Assembly: GCF_900107175.1 (NCBI RefSeq)
Contig: NZ_FNOZ01000002.1
Location: 62,001 to 126,000, forward strand
Direction: 5' to 3'
DNA length: 64,000 bases
Source: Modestobacter sp. DSM 44400
Lineage (GTDB): Bacteria > Actinomycetota > Actinomycetes > Mycobacteriales > Geodermatophilaceae
Shown: piece by piece, positions 34,684-43,975 of the stretch
Position numbering within the stretch: position 1 is the first letter of the stretch
How the letters are laid out: every line of letters begins with the position of its first letter
Position numbers and translations under genes: made by a program
Notes under the pieces: generated by a model
Databases searched by the model: none
What the model was told of the DNA's origin: nothing
The model's input: only the letters and a program-made list of their open reading frames with translations

Positions 34684-35609
34684 GCGCCCAACCGTTCGCC
34701 GGCGGCCGGCCGCGCGCCGCGCGCCCAGTCCGCTGCCGGGAGCATCGTCTTCCCGGCAGGCTGCACCTGACCGAGCCGGACCGATCCCCCGGCAGCGCCC
34801 ACCAGCACGCCGTCCGGGCCGACGGCCAGCTCGCCCGGCGCCAGGCCCGGAGCGGCCGGCAGCGGCTCGACCGGGCCCAGCCGCAACCGGTCCCCGCGCC
34901 ACGTCGTCCACGCGCCGGGCACCGGGGTGACCCCGCGGACCCGGCGGTCGACCACGTGCGCCGGTAGCGCCCAATCGACCTGCGCGTCGGCGGTCTCGAT
35001 GCGGGGCGCCAGGCTGACCCCGTCGGCCGGCTGCGGCTCGGCGACCAGCGTCCCCGCGGCCAGGCCGTCCAAAGTGGCGACCAGCAGCCGCGCACCGCTT
35101 TCCGCGAGCCGGTCGAGCAGGTCGCCGGCGGTGTCGCGGGCGCCGATGGTCTCGGTGACCACGCCGAAGACCGGGCCGGTGTCCAGCCCGGCCTCCAGCT
35201 GGAACGTCGCGGCGCCGGTCACCTCGTCACCGGCCATGATCGCGTGCTGCACCGGCGCGGCACCGCGCCAGGCCGGGAGCAGCGAGAAGTGCAGGTTGAC
35301 CCAGCCGAGCCGGGGCACCGCGAGCGCCGCGCGGGGCACGAGCGCGCCGTAGGCGACGACCGGGGCGCAGTCGACGGCCAGCTCGGCGAGCTGGTCGAGG
35401 AACTCCGGCTCCCGCGGTGACCGGGGCTGCAGAACCGGGATGCCGGCGGTATCCGCACGCTCGGCCACCGGGGACCGGCTGGTCTTCCGGCCGCGGCCGG
35501 ACCGGGCGTCGGGCCGGGTGAGGACGGCGATCACCTCGTGGTCGGAGTCCTGCAGTGCCTCCAGCGCGACAACGGCCGGCGCCGGCGTACCGGCGAACAG
35601 GAGCCTCAG
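34680..35609 (-). CDS. fmt: Methionyl-tRNA formyltransferase, CTG start
   Basis: Formylates initiator Met-tRNA. 309 residues: [20 protein letters not shown] at the start, [33 protein letters not shown] (SLLP, catalytic Asn/His region), [20 protein letters not shown], and a C-terminal OB domain. The family begins MRLVFAGTP; here the codon at that place is CTG at 35609, overlapping the def stop (CTGA). No ATG, GTG or TTG lies in frame anywhere near, and AAGGTGAG lies about 7 bases upstream. The start is thus read as CTG, coupled to def. Confidence 0.93.
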   Translation of the reverse strand: MRLLFAGTPAPAVVALEALQDSDHEVIAVLTRPDARSGRGRKTSRSPVAERADTAGIPVLQPRSPREPEFLDQLAELAVDCAPVVAYGALVPRAALAVPRLGWVNLHFSLLPAWRGAAPVQHAIMAGDEVTGAATFQLEAGLDTGPVFGVVTETIGARDTAGDLLDRLAESGARLLVATLDGLAAGTLVAEPQPADGVSLAPRIETADAQVDWALPAHVVDRRVRGVTPVPGAWTTWRGDRLRLGPVEPLPAAPGLAPGELAVGPDGVLVGAAGGSVRLGQVQPAGKTMLPAADWARGARPAAGERLGA

Positions 35610-36163
35610 TGCGGGCTCACCTTCACCACGGGCGTCGGGATGGGCTCCCCCGAGGGCAGGTAGGCCTGCTCGCCCTGCCACGCGGCGCCCTGCAGGATCT
35701 CGAGCGCGGCGGCCCGTGCCTCGGTGTCGAGCCGGTCGATGAACAGCACCCCGTCGAGGTGGTCGGTCTCGTGCTGGATGGCGCGGGCCAGCTTGTGCGA
35801 GCCCTCCACCCGGATGGGCTCGCCGTACATGTTCCAGCCGGTCGCGGCGACGTGCAGGTGCCGGCGGCAGTCGAAGCGGAAGCCGGGGATGGACAGGCAC
35901 CCCTCGGCGTCCTCTTCGGTCTCCTCGCCGACCGGCGCCACGTCGGGGTTGACCAGGTGACCGACCTCGCCCTCGACGTACCAGGTGAACACCCGCAGGC
36001 CCACGCCGATCTGGGGTGCGGCGATGCCCGCCCCACCGGCGGAGTGCATGGTCTCGGTCAGGTCGACGACGAGCTGCCTCAGCTCGGCGTCGAAGTCGAC
36101 GACGGGGGCGGCGGGGGTGCGCAGCACCGGGTCGCCGATGATCCGGATCGGGGTCACGCTCAC
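35606..36163 (-). CDS. def: Peptide deformylase
   Basis: Removes the formyl group from nascent proteins. 185 residues with the three deformylase motifs: [10 protein letters not shown] (motif 1, GxGxAAPQ-like), EGCLSIPGF (motif 2, Cys metal ligand) and [16 protein letters not shown] (motif 3, HExxH with QHExDHLxG). GTG 36163 is preceded by TACGAT at the -10 distance and no ribosome site, suggesting leaderless start. It sits between priA and fmt, so formylation and deformylation genes are adjacent and coupled. Confidence 0.94.
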   Translation of the reverse strand: MSVTPIRIIGDPVLRTPAAPVVDFDAELRQLVVDLTETMHSAGGAGIAAPQIGVGLRVFTWYVEGEVGHLVNPDVAPVGEETEEDAEGCLSIPGFRFDCRRHLHVAATGWNMYGEPIRVEGSHKLARAIQHETDHLDGVLFIDRLDTEARAAALEILQGAAWQGEQAYLPSGEPIPTPVVKVSPH

Positions 36164-36169
36164 GGTGTG

Positions 36170-36175
36170 ATCGTA
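36170..36175 (-). promoter_or_regulatory. -10 element for leaderless def
   Basis: On the minus strand TACGAT ends six bases before the def GTG, where transcription should begin. No clear -35 sequence is seen. Confidence 0.45.
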
Positions 36176-36213
36176 GGCGGCGGCTGAGCGGCGGTCCGGC
36201 CCCCTCGTGTGTT

Positions 36214-36270
36214 GATCATCGGCAACTGGCTGCACGACACGCCGAGAAGGTCGACCGCACGCCGATGATC
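36214..36270. terminator. Inverted repeat between priA and def
   Basis: GATCATCGGC (36214-36223) and GCCGATGATC (36261-36270) are exact reverse complements around a 37-base loop that itself is GC-rich. It lies after the priA stop and before the def promoter on the minus strand. It could be a priA terminator or a mobile repeat; no T-run follows. Confidence 0.45.
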
Positions 36271-36307
36271 GACTGCTCGGCAGGCCACCTGCGTAGGGCC
36301 GGCGGCG

Positions 36308-38269
36308 TCACGCGAGCTCGAGCGGGTCGAGCTGGACCCGGACGTGCTCGGCGACCTTGCGGGCGCTGCGCACCCCCTGGACGTCGTGCACGGCACGGGC
36401 CAGAGCGACCCCCTCGCTGCGCGGCACGCGCACCAGGTAGCGCTCCCGCTCCTTCTCCGGCGCCGGGGCGCCGGGCCGGTGCGGTTCGGGCACCGGACCC
36501 AGGACGTCGGCGCCGGGCGGCAGCCGCAACGCCTCGCGGAAGTCGGCCAGCGCGCCCGGGGACGCTGACAGAGCGGCGATCCGGGAGGCCGGCGGGAAGC
36601 CCAGCTCCCGCCGGTCGGCCAGCTCGCGGGCGGCCAGCCCGGCCGGGTCCCAGCGCACAAGCGCCTGCACCACCGGGTGCGACGCGTCCGCGGCAACCAC
36701 CACCGCGCCGCCGGGGCGGACCAGCGTCGCGGCGTTCAGCCAGCGGCGCATGGTCTCCTCCCCCGCCCGCAGATCGGCCCGGCCGAGCAGCGCCCAGGCG
36801 TCCAGCAGCAGGGCCGCGCCGTAGCCACCCTCGGCCACCGGCTCGGCGCCCGGCGTTGCCACGATCAGAGCCGGCCCGCCCGGGACGGTCGCCAGCACGC
36901 CCGTGCCCCGGCCGGAGATCCGGACGACGACGCCCGGGAACGCCCGGCCCAGCTCCTCGGCGGTGCGGGCCGAGCCGACAACCGAGGCCCGCAGTCGGGT
37001 CCCCGAGCAGTGCGGGCAGACGAAGCTGGCCGCCGGGCGGGCACACCAGCGGCAGGCGGCCACCCGCGAACCGCCCGGTCCCGGGGTCGCCGAGACGCCG
37101 AGCGGACCCGCACAGTGCCGACAGCGGGCCGGCGCCCGGCAGCGCTCGCAGGACAGGCCTGGCGCGTAGCCCGCGCGCGGCACCTGCACCAGCACCGGCG
37201 CCCCCTCGGCCAGCGCGGTGCGGGCCACCCGGAAGGCCAGGCTGGGCAGCCGGGCACTGCGGGCCGCCGGATCGCGGGCCTGCTCGACGTCGTCGCCCAC
37301 CGCCTGGACGCGGGGGGCGACACCGCGCAGCGTGGCCCGGTCGGCGACGAGTTCGTGCGCCCAGCCGGACTCCACCAGCAGCGCGGCCTCGGCGGTCCGG
37401 GCGGTGCCGGCGACCACCGCAGCGCACGAAACCAGGTGCGCCCGGTGCACGAGCACGTCGCGGGCGTGCGGGTAGGGCGCCCGCGGTTCGGCGTGCAGGT
37501 CGTCCCCGTCGTCCCAGACCACTACCAGGCCGAGGTCGCGCACGGGGGCGAACACTGCACCACGGGTGCCGAGCACCACCTGCGCGCTGCCGCGGGCGGC
37601 GGCCAGGAACCGGCTGTACCGGGCATCGGGCGCAGCGTCGGCGCGCAGCACCGCCACGGAGCCCGCGGGCAGCCGGGACTCGGCCACGGCGGCGAGTCGG
37701 TCGAGGTCCTTGCCGTCGGGGACGACGAGCAGCGCGCCACGCCCCCCGGACAGCGCCGCCTGGGCGAGCTCCACCAGCCGGGCGGGCCAGTCCTCGGCGG
37801 GCAGTGCCGTCCACACCGCGCGGGCCGGCCGCCCCTCGGCGATCGCGGTCAGCAGGGAGACGCCGGTCAGGTAGCGGGCGAAGCCGGCCGGGTCCGGCTG
37901 CGGGGGCGCCGCGGGGCATTCGGCGGGTGCCCGCTTCTCCGCGGCCGCCCGGCGGGGTGGGACTGCCAGCCGCAGCACGTCGGTCAGGGACCCGGCGTAC
38001 CGGTCGGCGACCGACCGGGCGAGCGCCGCCACCTCGGGGGTGAGCACCGGCTCGCCGGAGATCAACTTGGCCAGGGGCGCCAGCTTCCCGGTGTGCTCGG
38101 TGGTGTCAGCGAGCTCGAGGACGAACCCGTCGACCAGCTTGCCGGCGAAGCGGACCCGGACCCGGCAACCGGCCCGGACGTCGTCGGCGAACTCGTCGGG
38201 GACGGCGTAGTCGAAGGGCCGGTCCAGGTGTGCCAGCGGCACGTCGACGACGACCCGGGCCACGCGCAC
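36308..38269 (-). CDS. priA: Primosomal protein N' (PriA), actinobacterial type without helicase motifs
   Basis: Replication-restart protein, 653 residues. N-terminal DNA-binding domain (VVVDVPLAHLDRPFDYAVPD, RVRVRFAGKLVDGFVLEL). The middle keeps zinc Cys clusters CERCRAPARCRHCAG and CRWCARPAASFVCPHCSG. The ATPase part is degenerate: the expected Walker A reads GGRGALLVVPDGKDLDRL and the DEAH box reads VVWDDGDD. Mycobacterial and other actinobacterial PriA are reported to be likewise lacking a functional ATPase, so it may act as a structural protein only. GTG at 38269; V64 two codons on is another choice. Confidence 0.92.
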   Translation of the reverse strand: MRVARVVVDVPLAHLDRPFDYAVPDEFADDVRAGCRVRVRFAGKLVDGFVLELADTTEHTGKLAPLAKLISGEPVLTPEVAALARSVADRYAGSLTDVLRLAVPPRRAAAEKRAPAECPAAPPQPDPAGFARYLTGVSLLTAIAEGRPARAVWTALPAEDWPARLVELAQAALSGGRGALLVVPDGKDLDRLAAVAESRLPAGSVAVLRADAAPDARYSRFLAAARGSAQVVLGTRGAVFAPVRDLGLVVVWDDGDDLHAEPRAPYPHARDVLVHRAHLVSCAAVVAGTARTAEAALLVESGWAHELVADRATLRGVAPRVQAVGDDVEQARDPAARSARLPSLAFRVARTALAEGAPVLVQVPRAGYAPGLSCERCRAPARCRHCAGPLGVSATPGPGGSRVAACRWCARPAASFVCPHCSGTRLRASVVGSARTAEELGRAFPGVVVRISGRGTGVLATVPGGPALIVATPGAEPVAEGGYGAALLLDAWALLGRADLRAGEETMRRWLNAATLVRPGGAVVVAADASHPVVQALVRWDPAGLAARELADRRELGFPPASRIAALSASPGALADFREALRLPPGADVLGPVPEPHRPGAPAPEKERERYLVRVPRSEGVALARAVHDVQGVRSARKVAEHVRVQLDPLELA

Positions 38270-38310
38270 CGGACCAGTCTCTCCGCTCGGACCGACAGCG
38301 CTGCGATGCT

Positions 38311-38420
38311 CCCCCGGCCCCGCCCAGAGGCTCACTCCGAGCTCGGTGACGTGCTGGGACGGCTCCCTTGCAGGGCCCCGCCGCGAGGCTGCGAGCGGTG
38401 GGGAGCAAGGGGGTCCTTTC
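38311..38420. repeat. GC-rich intergenic repeat, copy A (diverged)
   Basis: Between metK and priA. It contains CCAGAGGCTC (38323-38332), then GCCCCGCCGCGAGGCTGCGA, GGTGGGGAGCAAGGGGGTCC and TTTC, ending on the metK stop. The same elements, CCAGAGGCTCGCCCCGAG...GAGG GGTG...GGGGTCCTCTTTC, make copy B at 41111 and the core of copy C at 59390. A 50-base insert divides this copy. Confidence 0.55.
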
Positions 38421-39644
38421 TCAGATGCCCACAGCCGAGCGGAGCGCCTCAACCCGGTCCAACCGCTCCCAGGGCAGGTCGAGGTCGGCCCGCCCGAAGT
38501 GGCCGTAGGCCGCGGTCTGGGCGTAGATCGGGCGCAGCAGGTCCAGGTCGCGGACGATCGCGCCGGGGCGCAGGTCGAACACCGCGCCGATCGCCTTCTC
38601 CAGCACCTCCTCGGGCACCGTGTTGGTGCCGAAGGTCTCCACGAAGAGCCCGACCGGGTGCGCGGCGCCGATCGCGTAGGCCACCTGCACCTCGCAGCGG
38701 CGGGCCAGTCCGGCGGCCACCACGTTTTTGGCCACCCAGCGCATCGCGTAGGCGCCGGACCGGTCGACCTTCGACGGGTCCTTACCGGAGAAGGCGCCGC
38801 CCCCGTGCCGGGCCATGCCGCCGTAGGTGTCGACGATGATCTTGCGACCGGTCAGCCCGGCGTCGCCCATGGGGCCGCCGATGACGAACTTGCCGGTCGG
38901 GTTGACCAGCAGCCGGTAGCCGGAGGTGGGCAGGCCGAGGGCGGCCAGCTCCGGCTCCACGACGAGCTCGGCCACGTCGGGGGCCAGCAGCGTCTCGATC
39001 GAGATGTCCTCGGCGTGCTGGGAGGAGACGACGACGGTGTCGACCGCGACCGGGCGGTCGTCCTCGTAGACCACGGTGACCTGGGTCTTGCCGTCGGGGC
39101 GCAGGTAGGGCACCGAACCGTCCTTGCGGACCGCGGACAGCCGCTTGGCCAACCGGTGGGCCAGCGCGATCGGCAGCGGCATCAGCTCGGGTGTCTCGTC
39201 GGTGGCGAAGCCGAACATCAGGCCCTGGTCGCCGGCGCCCTGGCTCTCGATGCGGTCCTCGGCCACGGCGGCCCGGTGCTCGACATCCGTGAGCCCGGCG
39301 GTGCGGGACTCATAGCCGGTGTCGACGCCCTGCGCGATGTCCGGCGACTGGGCGCCGATGGAGACGCTGACCCCGCAGGAGGCACCGTCGAAGCCCTTGC
39401 GGGAGGAGTCGTAGCCGATGCCCAGGATGGTCTTGCGGACGATCGCGGCGATGTCGACGTACCCGGAGGTGGTCACCTCACCGGCGATGTGCACCTGACC
39501 GGTGGTGATCATGGTCTCGACGGCGACCCGGCTGCGCGGGTCCTGCGCGAGCATCGCGTCCAGGATCGAGTCACTGATCTGGTCCGCGATCTTGTCGGGG
39601 TGGCCCTCGGTCACCGACTCGGAGGTGAAGAGACGCCGTGACAC
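38421..39644 (-). CDS. metK: S-adenosylmethionine synthetase
   Basis: Makes SAM from Met and ATP. 407 residues with the three signature motifs: [20 protein letters not shown] (His/Asp of the ATP site), [20 protein letters not shown] (signature 1) and [19 protein letters not shown] (signature 2). Length is standard. GTG at 39644, with GGGAG a few bases before. It follows coaBC and precedes priA as in many actinobacteria. I found no SAM riboswitch in the 129 bp upstream. Confidence 0.97.
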   Translation of the reverse strand: MSRRLFTSESVTEGHPDKIADQISDSILDAMLAQDPRSRVAVETMITTGQVHIAGEVTTSGYVDIAAIVRKTILGIGYDSSRKGFDGASCGVSVSIGAQSPDIAQGVDTGYESRTAGLTDVEHRAAVAEDRIESQGAGDQGLMFGFATDETPELMPLPIALAHRLAKRLSAVRKDGSVPYLRPDGKTQVTVVYEDDRPVAVDTVVVSSQHAEDISIETLLAPDVAELVVEPELAALGLPTSGYRLLVNPTGKFVIGGPMGDAGLTGRKIIVDTYGGMARHGGGAFSGKDPSKVDRSGAYAMRWVAKNVVAAGLARRCEVQVAYAIGAAHPVGLFVETFGTNTVPEEVLEKAIGAVFDLRPGAIVRDLDLLRPIYAQTAAYGHFGRADLDLPWERLDRVEALRSAVGI

Positions 39645-39773
39645 TGGGTACTCCCTGCAGTCGACTGCCGAGCGCGCTGATCGCGTCCGGTGGTGGGGAT
39701 GGTCCCGACCGATGAGGTTACCGGCGGAGACCGACAGGCGTTCGGGGCGGCGACCCCGGACGGACGGGTGGGG

Positions 39774-41009
39774 TCAGTCCAGGGCCGCCAGCCGTGGGAC
39801 GACGACGTCCCAGACGCCCGCGGCCACCGCGTCCTTGCGGCCGGCACGCACGGGGGTGACGCTGCCGTCGGCGGCCAGCACCGTGACCTCGTTGTCGTCG
39901 GTGCCGAACACCTGACCGGCCGAGACATCATTGACCACCAGCAGGTCGACGCGCTTGCGGGCGAGCTTCGCGCGGGCGTGGGTGAGCACGTCGCCCTCGG
40001 CGTCGCCGGTCTCCGCGGCGAAACCCACCACCAGCTGCCCGGCGGGCCGGGCGGTGACCAGCTCGGCCAGCACGTCCGGGTTGCGCACCAGCGCGACGGC
40101 CGACGGCTCGGCCGCACTACCCTTCTTCAGCTTGGTCCCGGCGACGCTGGCCGGCCGGAAGTCCGCGACCGCGGCGGCCATCACCACCACGTCGGCGGCA
40201 CGGCCGCCCGCCCCGACGGTCTCGGCGTGCACTGCGACGCGTAGCTCCTCCGCCGTCCCGACCCGGACGACGCGGGCGCCGAAGGGCGCGGGGTCCTCGA
40301 CGTTGGCGCCGACCAGCACGACCTCGGCCCCGCGGGCCACGGCCACCCGGGCCAGCGCCCAGCCTTGCCGGCCGGAGGACCGGTTGCCGAGGTAGCGCAC
40401 CGGGTCCAGCGGCTCGCGGGTGCCGCCGGCGCTGATGACGATGCGGCGGCCGGTGAGGTCGGGGGCGAGTGCGGCGGCGCCATCGCTGAGCACGACCGCG
40501 GCCAGCGCGGCGACGTCAACAGGTTCGGGCAGGCGGCCGGGGCCGGAGTCGGGGCCGGTCAGCCGGCCCACGGCCGGCGGCAGCACCACGGCGCCGCGGC
40601 GGCGCAGGGTGACGACGTTGTCCTGGGTGGCCGGGTGCAGCCACATCTCGGTGTGCATCGCCGGGACGAACACGACCGGGCAGTGCGCGGTGAGCAGCGT
40701 GGCAGTGAGCAGGTCGTCGGCCCGCCCCGCGGCGGCCCGGGCCAGCAGGTCGGCCGTGGCGGGGCAGACGACCACCAGGTCGGCGGTCTGGCCGATCCGC
40801 ACATGGGCGACCGCGGGGACGTCGTCCCAGACCTCGGTGCTGACCGGGTTACCGCTCAGCGCCTCGAAGGTGGCCGCGCCGACGAAGCGCAGCGCCGACG
40901 CGGTGGGCACCACGCGGACGTCGTGGCCGGCCTCGGTGAACGCGCGCAGCAGCAGCGCCGACTTGTAGGCGGCCACGCCCCCGCCCACGCCCAACACGAT
41001 CCGGCTCAT
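39774..41009 (-). CDS. coaBC: Bifunctional phosphopantothenoylcysteine decarboxylase/synthetase
   Basis: Makes 4'-phosphopantetheine in CoA synthesis. 411 residues. N-terminal CoaC flavoprotein: SRIVLGVGGGVAAYKSALLL, the catalytic His in AVAHVRIGQTADLVVVCPAT and PAMHTEMW (the usual PxMNxxMW Asn is His). C-terminal CoaB: ISAGGTREPLDPVRYLGNRS, VVMAAAVADFRP and GTKLKKG. ATG 41009 is preferred over 41018 because a GGGAGG site lies about nine bases before it. Confidence 0.95.
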   Translation of the reverse strand: MSRIVLGVGGGVAAYKSALLLRAFTEAGHDVRVVPTASALRFVGAATFEALSGNPVSTEVWDDVPAVAHVRIGQTADLVVVCPATADLLARAAAGRADDLLTATLLTAHCPVVFVPAMHTEMWLHPATQDNVVTLRRRGAVVLPPAVGRLTGPDSGPGRLPEPVDVAALAAVVLSDGAAALAPDLTGRRIVISAGGTREPLDPVRYLGNRSSGRQGWALARVAVARGAEVVLVGANVEDPAPFGARVVRVGTAEELRVAVHAETVGAGGRAADVVVMAAAVADFRPASVAGTKLKKGSAAEPSAVALVRNPDVLAELVTARPAGQLVVGFAAETGDAEGDVLTHARAKLARKRVDLLVVNDVSAGQVFGTDDNEVTVLAADGSVTPVRAGRKDAVAAGVWDVVVPRLAALD

Positions 41010-41035
41010 GTCGACCATCCTCCCTCAGACACGAC

Positions 41036-41063
41036 GACGCCCCCGGCGCGAACCGGGGGCGTC
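41036..41063. terminator. Hairpin between rpoZ and coaBC
   Basis: GACGCCCCCGG (41036-41046) pairs perfectly with CCGGGGGCGTC (41053-41063) around six bases. It is 105 bp after the rpoZ stop and 27 bp before the coaBC start on the minus strand, so it probably ends the pyr/gmk/rpoZ transcript or attenuates coaBC. Confidence 0.65.
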
Positions 41064-41110
41064 ATCATCACAAGGGGCGGGACGGCCAACCGCACACCAC
41101 CAGCCGTGGC

Positions 41111-41167
41111 CCCGGTCCAGAGGCTCGCCCCGAGCTTGCGAGGGGTGAGGAGGACCGGGGTCCTCTT
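41111..41167. repeat. GC-rich intergenic repeat, copy B (most complete)
   Basis: CCCGGTCCAGAGGCTCGCCC, CGAGCTTGCGAGGGGTGAGG and AGGACCGGGGTCCTCTTTC in sequence, ending against the rpoZ stop. A palindrome near GAGGACC/GGTCCTC could form a hairpin. It matches copy C (59390) in CGAGCTTGCGAGGGGTG and copy A (38311) at both ends. Three copies in 21 kb, always between same-strand genes, imply a dispersed repeat family. Confidence 0.65.
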
Positions 41168-41431
41168 TCAGTTCTCGCCGGCGGTGTGGGTCAGCAGGCC
41201 CTCGTTGATCTCGCGCAGCGCGATCGACAGGGGCTTCTCCTGGGGCGCGGTGTCGACCAGCGGGCCGACGTACTCCAGCAGGCCCTCGGAGAGCTGGCTG
41301 TAGTAGGCGTTGATCTGGCGCGCGCGCTTGGCGGCGTAGATGACCAGCCCGTACTTGCTGCTGGTGCGCTCGAGCAGCTCGTCGATGGGCGGGTTGGTGA
41401 TGCCCTCAGGGGCGGGTGCGACTCCGGACAC
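41168..41431 (-). CDS. rpoZ: RNA polymerase omega subunit
   Basis: Small RNA polymerase subunit aiding assembly of beta'. 87 residues: [20 protein letters not shown] then [20 protein letters not shown] (omega signature) and the actinobacterial ending [23 protein letters not shown] at 41431 starts [10 protein letters not shown], as in relatives, with AGGAG about twelve bases upstream. It follows gmk, the normal order. Confidence 0.95.
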   Translation of the reverse strand: MSGVAPAPEGITNPPIDELLERTSSKYGLVIYAAKRARQINAYYSQLSEGLLEYVGPLVDTAPQEKPLSIALREINEGLLTHTAGEN

Positions 41432-41496
41432 GGGCGAGCGTGCTCCTCTTCGTTTGCGGGAGTGGACCCGGCCGGCCGAGGGGCAGCCGGGCGGTC

Positions 41497-42111
41497 TCAC
41501 TCGGGGGCGCCGCCGGCGGTCGACCCACTGGACGGCGGGCCGGACGGTGGCGCAGTCAGCAATCGTACCAACTCGTCCGCGGCCCGGGCCACGTCGTCGT
41601 TGACGACCACCACGTCGAACTCCCCGGACGAGTCCAGCTCGGCCTGCGCAAGGGCCAGCCGGCGGGACTGCACCTCGGGGTGCTCGGTCCCCCGGCCGGC
41701 CAGCCGGCTGACCAGCTCGCCCCACGACGGGGGCGCGAGGAACACCAGCTGGGCCTCCGGGGCCCGCGCCCGCACCTGGCGCGCGCCCTGCAGTTCGATC
41801 TCCAGCAGGGCCGGTGACCCCGCGGCCAGTTGTTCGTCGACCGGGGCCTTCGGGGTGCCGTACCGGTTGCCCGCGTACTCCGCCCACTCGAGCAGCCCCC
41901 CGTTGGCGATGAGCCAGTCGAAGTACTCGGAGTCGACGAACCAGTAATGCTCGCCGTCGACCTCGCCGGGACGGGGCGCACGTGTGGTCACCGACACCGA
42001 CACCCAGACCTCCGGGTGTCGGCGCCGGACCTCGGCCACAACGGTGCCCTTGCCGACCCCTGAGGGCCCCGACAGGACCGTCAGGCGGGCCGACGGCGAC
42101 GGCGGGGCCAT
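41497..42111 (-). CDS. gmk: Guanylate kinase
   Basis: Phosphorylates GMP to GDP. 204 residues: P-loop [13 protein letters not shown] (about 13-25), [20 protein letters not shown] (GMP binding), [13 protein letters not shown] and [20 protein letters not shown], then IFLAPPS-like [20 protein letters not shown]. The C-terminus is a low-complexity Pro/Ser tail. Between mihF and rpoZ, the standard actinobacterial cluster. Confidence 0.96.
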   Translation of the reverse strand: MAPPSPSARLTVLSGPSGVGKGTVVAEVRRRHPEVWVSVSVTTRAPRPGEVDGEHYWFVDSEYFDWLIANGGLLEWAEYAGNRYGTPKAPVDEQLAAGSPALLEIELQGARQVRARAPEAQLVFLAPPSWGELVSRLAGRGTEHPEVQSRRLALAQAELDSSGEFDVVVVNDDVARAADELVRLLTAPPSGPPSSGSTAGGAPE

Positions 42112-42161
42112 GCGGGGCGCCCTGGTGGCGGGGGTGGCGGCTGGGCGGGGCAGGGTGGGGC

Positions 42162-42491
42162 TCAGGGCTCGATGACCTCGCCGGCGAACTCGGCCTCCAG
42201 CGCCTTGCGCTGGTTGGCGCCGAGACCGCGCACGCGACGGGTCGGCGAGATCTCGAGCCGCTCCATGATCTTGGCGGCGCGGGCTTTGCCCACGCCCGGG
42301 AGCGACTCCAGTACCGCCGAGACGCGCATCTTGCCGATGACCTCGTCGGTCTCGCCCTGCTTGAGGACGTCACTGACGGTGGCCCCCTTGCTCTTCAGCT
42401 TCTCGCGCAGTTCGGCGCGGGCCTTGCGGGCCGCGGCCGCCTTCTCCAGGGCAGCAGCGCGCTGTTCGGGGGACAACTCGGGAAGGGGCAC
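42162..42491 (-). CDS. mihF: Integration host factor, actinobacterial type (mIHF/sIHF)
   Basis: Nucleoid protein that bends DNA, essential in mycobacteria. 109 residues: [40 protein letters not shown], then the helix-two-turn-helix [20 protein letters not shown] and [20 protein letters not shown]. Most homologues begin MALPxLTPEQR, so the GTG at 42491 was preferred to the ATG four codons earlier (42503). Directly upstream of gmk. Confidence 0.94.
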   Translation of the reverse strand: MPLPELSPEQRAAALEKAAAARKARAELREKLKSKGATVSDVLKQGETDEVIGKMRVSAVLESLPGVGKARAAKIMERLEISPTRRVRGLGANQRKALEAEFAGEVIEP

Positions 42492-42774
42492 GGAGCAACC
42501 CAATCGTTTTCATGCCGGCGGGACAGCCGGCCCGGTTCTTCGGTCTGTGGTGGTCGGTACGCGCGGCCCATGGCGTGAGCCTGGCGCCAACCTAGTCACC
42601 CGGAACCGGCTGGTCATCCTGGACCCGATGTCACTGCCCGGTCACCGGTGTGCTTCACCCCGCCCCCGCGAACCCGGTCGTTCCGGAACGCAGGAATCAC
42701 TGCTGGTCGGCCGGGGAGTCGACAGGTCGACCGCGGCCGGGCCGGGGCGTACTGCGGCGCGGTGGAACACAGCG

Positions 42775-43051
42775 TCACACCGAAGGTGCGCAACGTCGTC
42801 CGGACCGCTGTCCCAGGAGCCAGCCCGCCAGCCCGACGACCACGAGCAGCCCGAGCACCAGCAGGCCGGCTCCGACGAGGTGCCCACCGGTCCAGAGGAC
42901 GGTCCACCGGTCCGCAAAGGACAGCTGGAGCCGGCTCTCGTAGGCGCCCTCGGGCTGCAGGGGCCGCATGCTCGAGCGGGGAGTAGGCGAACCAGCCGGC
43001 CGGGCCGCGGTTCGCCGCGGCAAACACGACCACGCCGGCCGCTGAGGACAC
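42775..43051 (-). pseudogene. Frameshifted small membrane protein gene
   Basis: Between pyrF and mihF. From GTG 43051 the frame reads SSAAGVVVFAAANRGPAGWF AYSPLE (one helix). Near 42970 sense moves to another frame, MRPLQPEGAYESRLQLSFAD then TVLWTGGHLVGAGLLVLGLL and VVVGLAGWLLGQR, ending at 42775. The two parts fit a two-helix membrane protein with an outside loop, apparently split by one indel. The second frame has its own ATG (42969), so the short 64-residue form may still be made. Family unknown. Confidence 0.5.
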
Positions 43052-43075
43052 CGGTCGCCCACGTCGCGGCCCGTC

Positions 43076-43975
43076 TCACCCGGCCAGCTCCGCCGTCCAC
43101 CGGTCCGCGGCGGCGCGCAGCGCGGCGACGTCCGGTCCGGCGCCCAGCACGTTCCGGGACACGGTCGGCACGACGGCCCGTCCGGTACCGAAGAGCCGAC
43201 GCAGGTCCGCGACCGAACCGCCCTGGGCACCCAGCCCCGGGGCGAGCACCGGCCCGCGCAGCCCGGCGAGGTCGACGTCCAGCTCGGGCAGGGTCGCGCC
43301 GACGACGACGCCGAAGGAGCCGGTCGTCCAGCCCCAGCGGCCCTGTTGGTCGGCAAAGGCCCCCGGGTCCGGTTCGGGGTCGTCGACCAGCCACTCGGGG
43401 GCGTTCCAGCGGCCCACGGCGTCCACCACGGCCTGGGCGACGGTCCGCTGCCCGGCCGATGCCAGCTGGACGTCGGCGCCCTCGGGGTTGGACGTGCGGG
43501 CCAGCACGAACAGACCGCCCCCGAACCGCGTGGCCGTGCGCACCGCGGGCTCCAGCGAGCCGGGGCCGAGAAAGGGGCTCACGGTCAGCGCGTCGACCGC
43601 CATCGGATGGTCGCTGCGCAGGTAGTCGGCATAGGCGTCCATCGTCGAGCCGATGTCGCCGCGCTTGGCGTCCAGCAGCACCAGCGCCCCGGCCGACCGC
43701 GCCCGGCCGACCGCGTCCTCCAGGACGGCGACCCCCGCGGCGCCGTGCCGCTCGTAGAAGGCCATCTGCGGCTTGAGGACGGCGACGTGCCCGGCGAGGG
43801 CGTCGACCACGATGTCGGTGAACCGGCGCAGCCCTTCGAGATCGTCCCCGACGCCCCAGTCGACCAGCAGCGCACGGTGCGGATCGATGCCCACGCACAG
43901 CGGGCCCCGGTCGGCCACGGCCGCGGCCAGCCGCCGGCCGAACGGCTCGACCTCGGCGTGCGTCGGCCGGCTCAC
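43076..43975 (-). CDS. pyrF: Orotidine 5'-phosphate decarboxylase, type 2
   Basis: Last step of UMP synthesis. 299 residues: RLAAAVADRGPLCVGIDPHR, LKPQMAFYERHGAAGVAVLE, the catalytic LLDAKRGDIGSTMDAYADYL (D102, K104), and VAPGLGAQGG-like LAPGLGAQGGSVADLRRLF phosphate site. Mycobacterial-type (group 2) enzyme. GTG 43975 overlaps the pyrD stop (GTGA). Final gene of the coupled pyr operon. Confidence 0.96.
   Translation of the reverse strand: MSRPTHAEVEPFGRRLAAAVADRGPLCVGIDPHRALLVDWGVGDDLEGLRRFTDIVVDALAGHVAVLKPQMAFYERHGAAGVAVLEDAVGRARSAGALVLLDAKRGDIGSTMDAYADYLRSDHPMAVDALTVSPFLGPGSLEPAVRTATRFGGGLFVLARTSNPEGADVQLASAGQRTVAQAVVDAVGRWNAPEWLVDDPEPDPGAFADQQGRWGWTTGSFGVVVGATLPELDVDLAGLRGPVLAPGLGAQGGSVADLRRLFGTGRAVVPTVSRNVLGAGPDVAALRAAADRWTAELAG

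Noticed and set aside
39645-39773. Possible SAM riboswitch upstream of metK
   Set aside because: The 129 bp upstream show no recognisable SAM-I, SAM-II or SAM-IV core; only a normal ribosome site.
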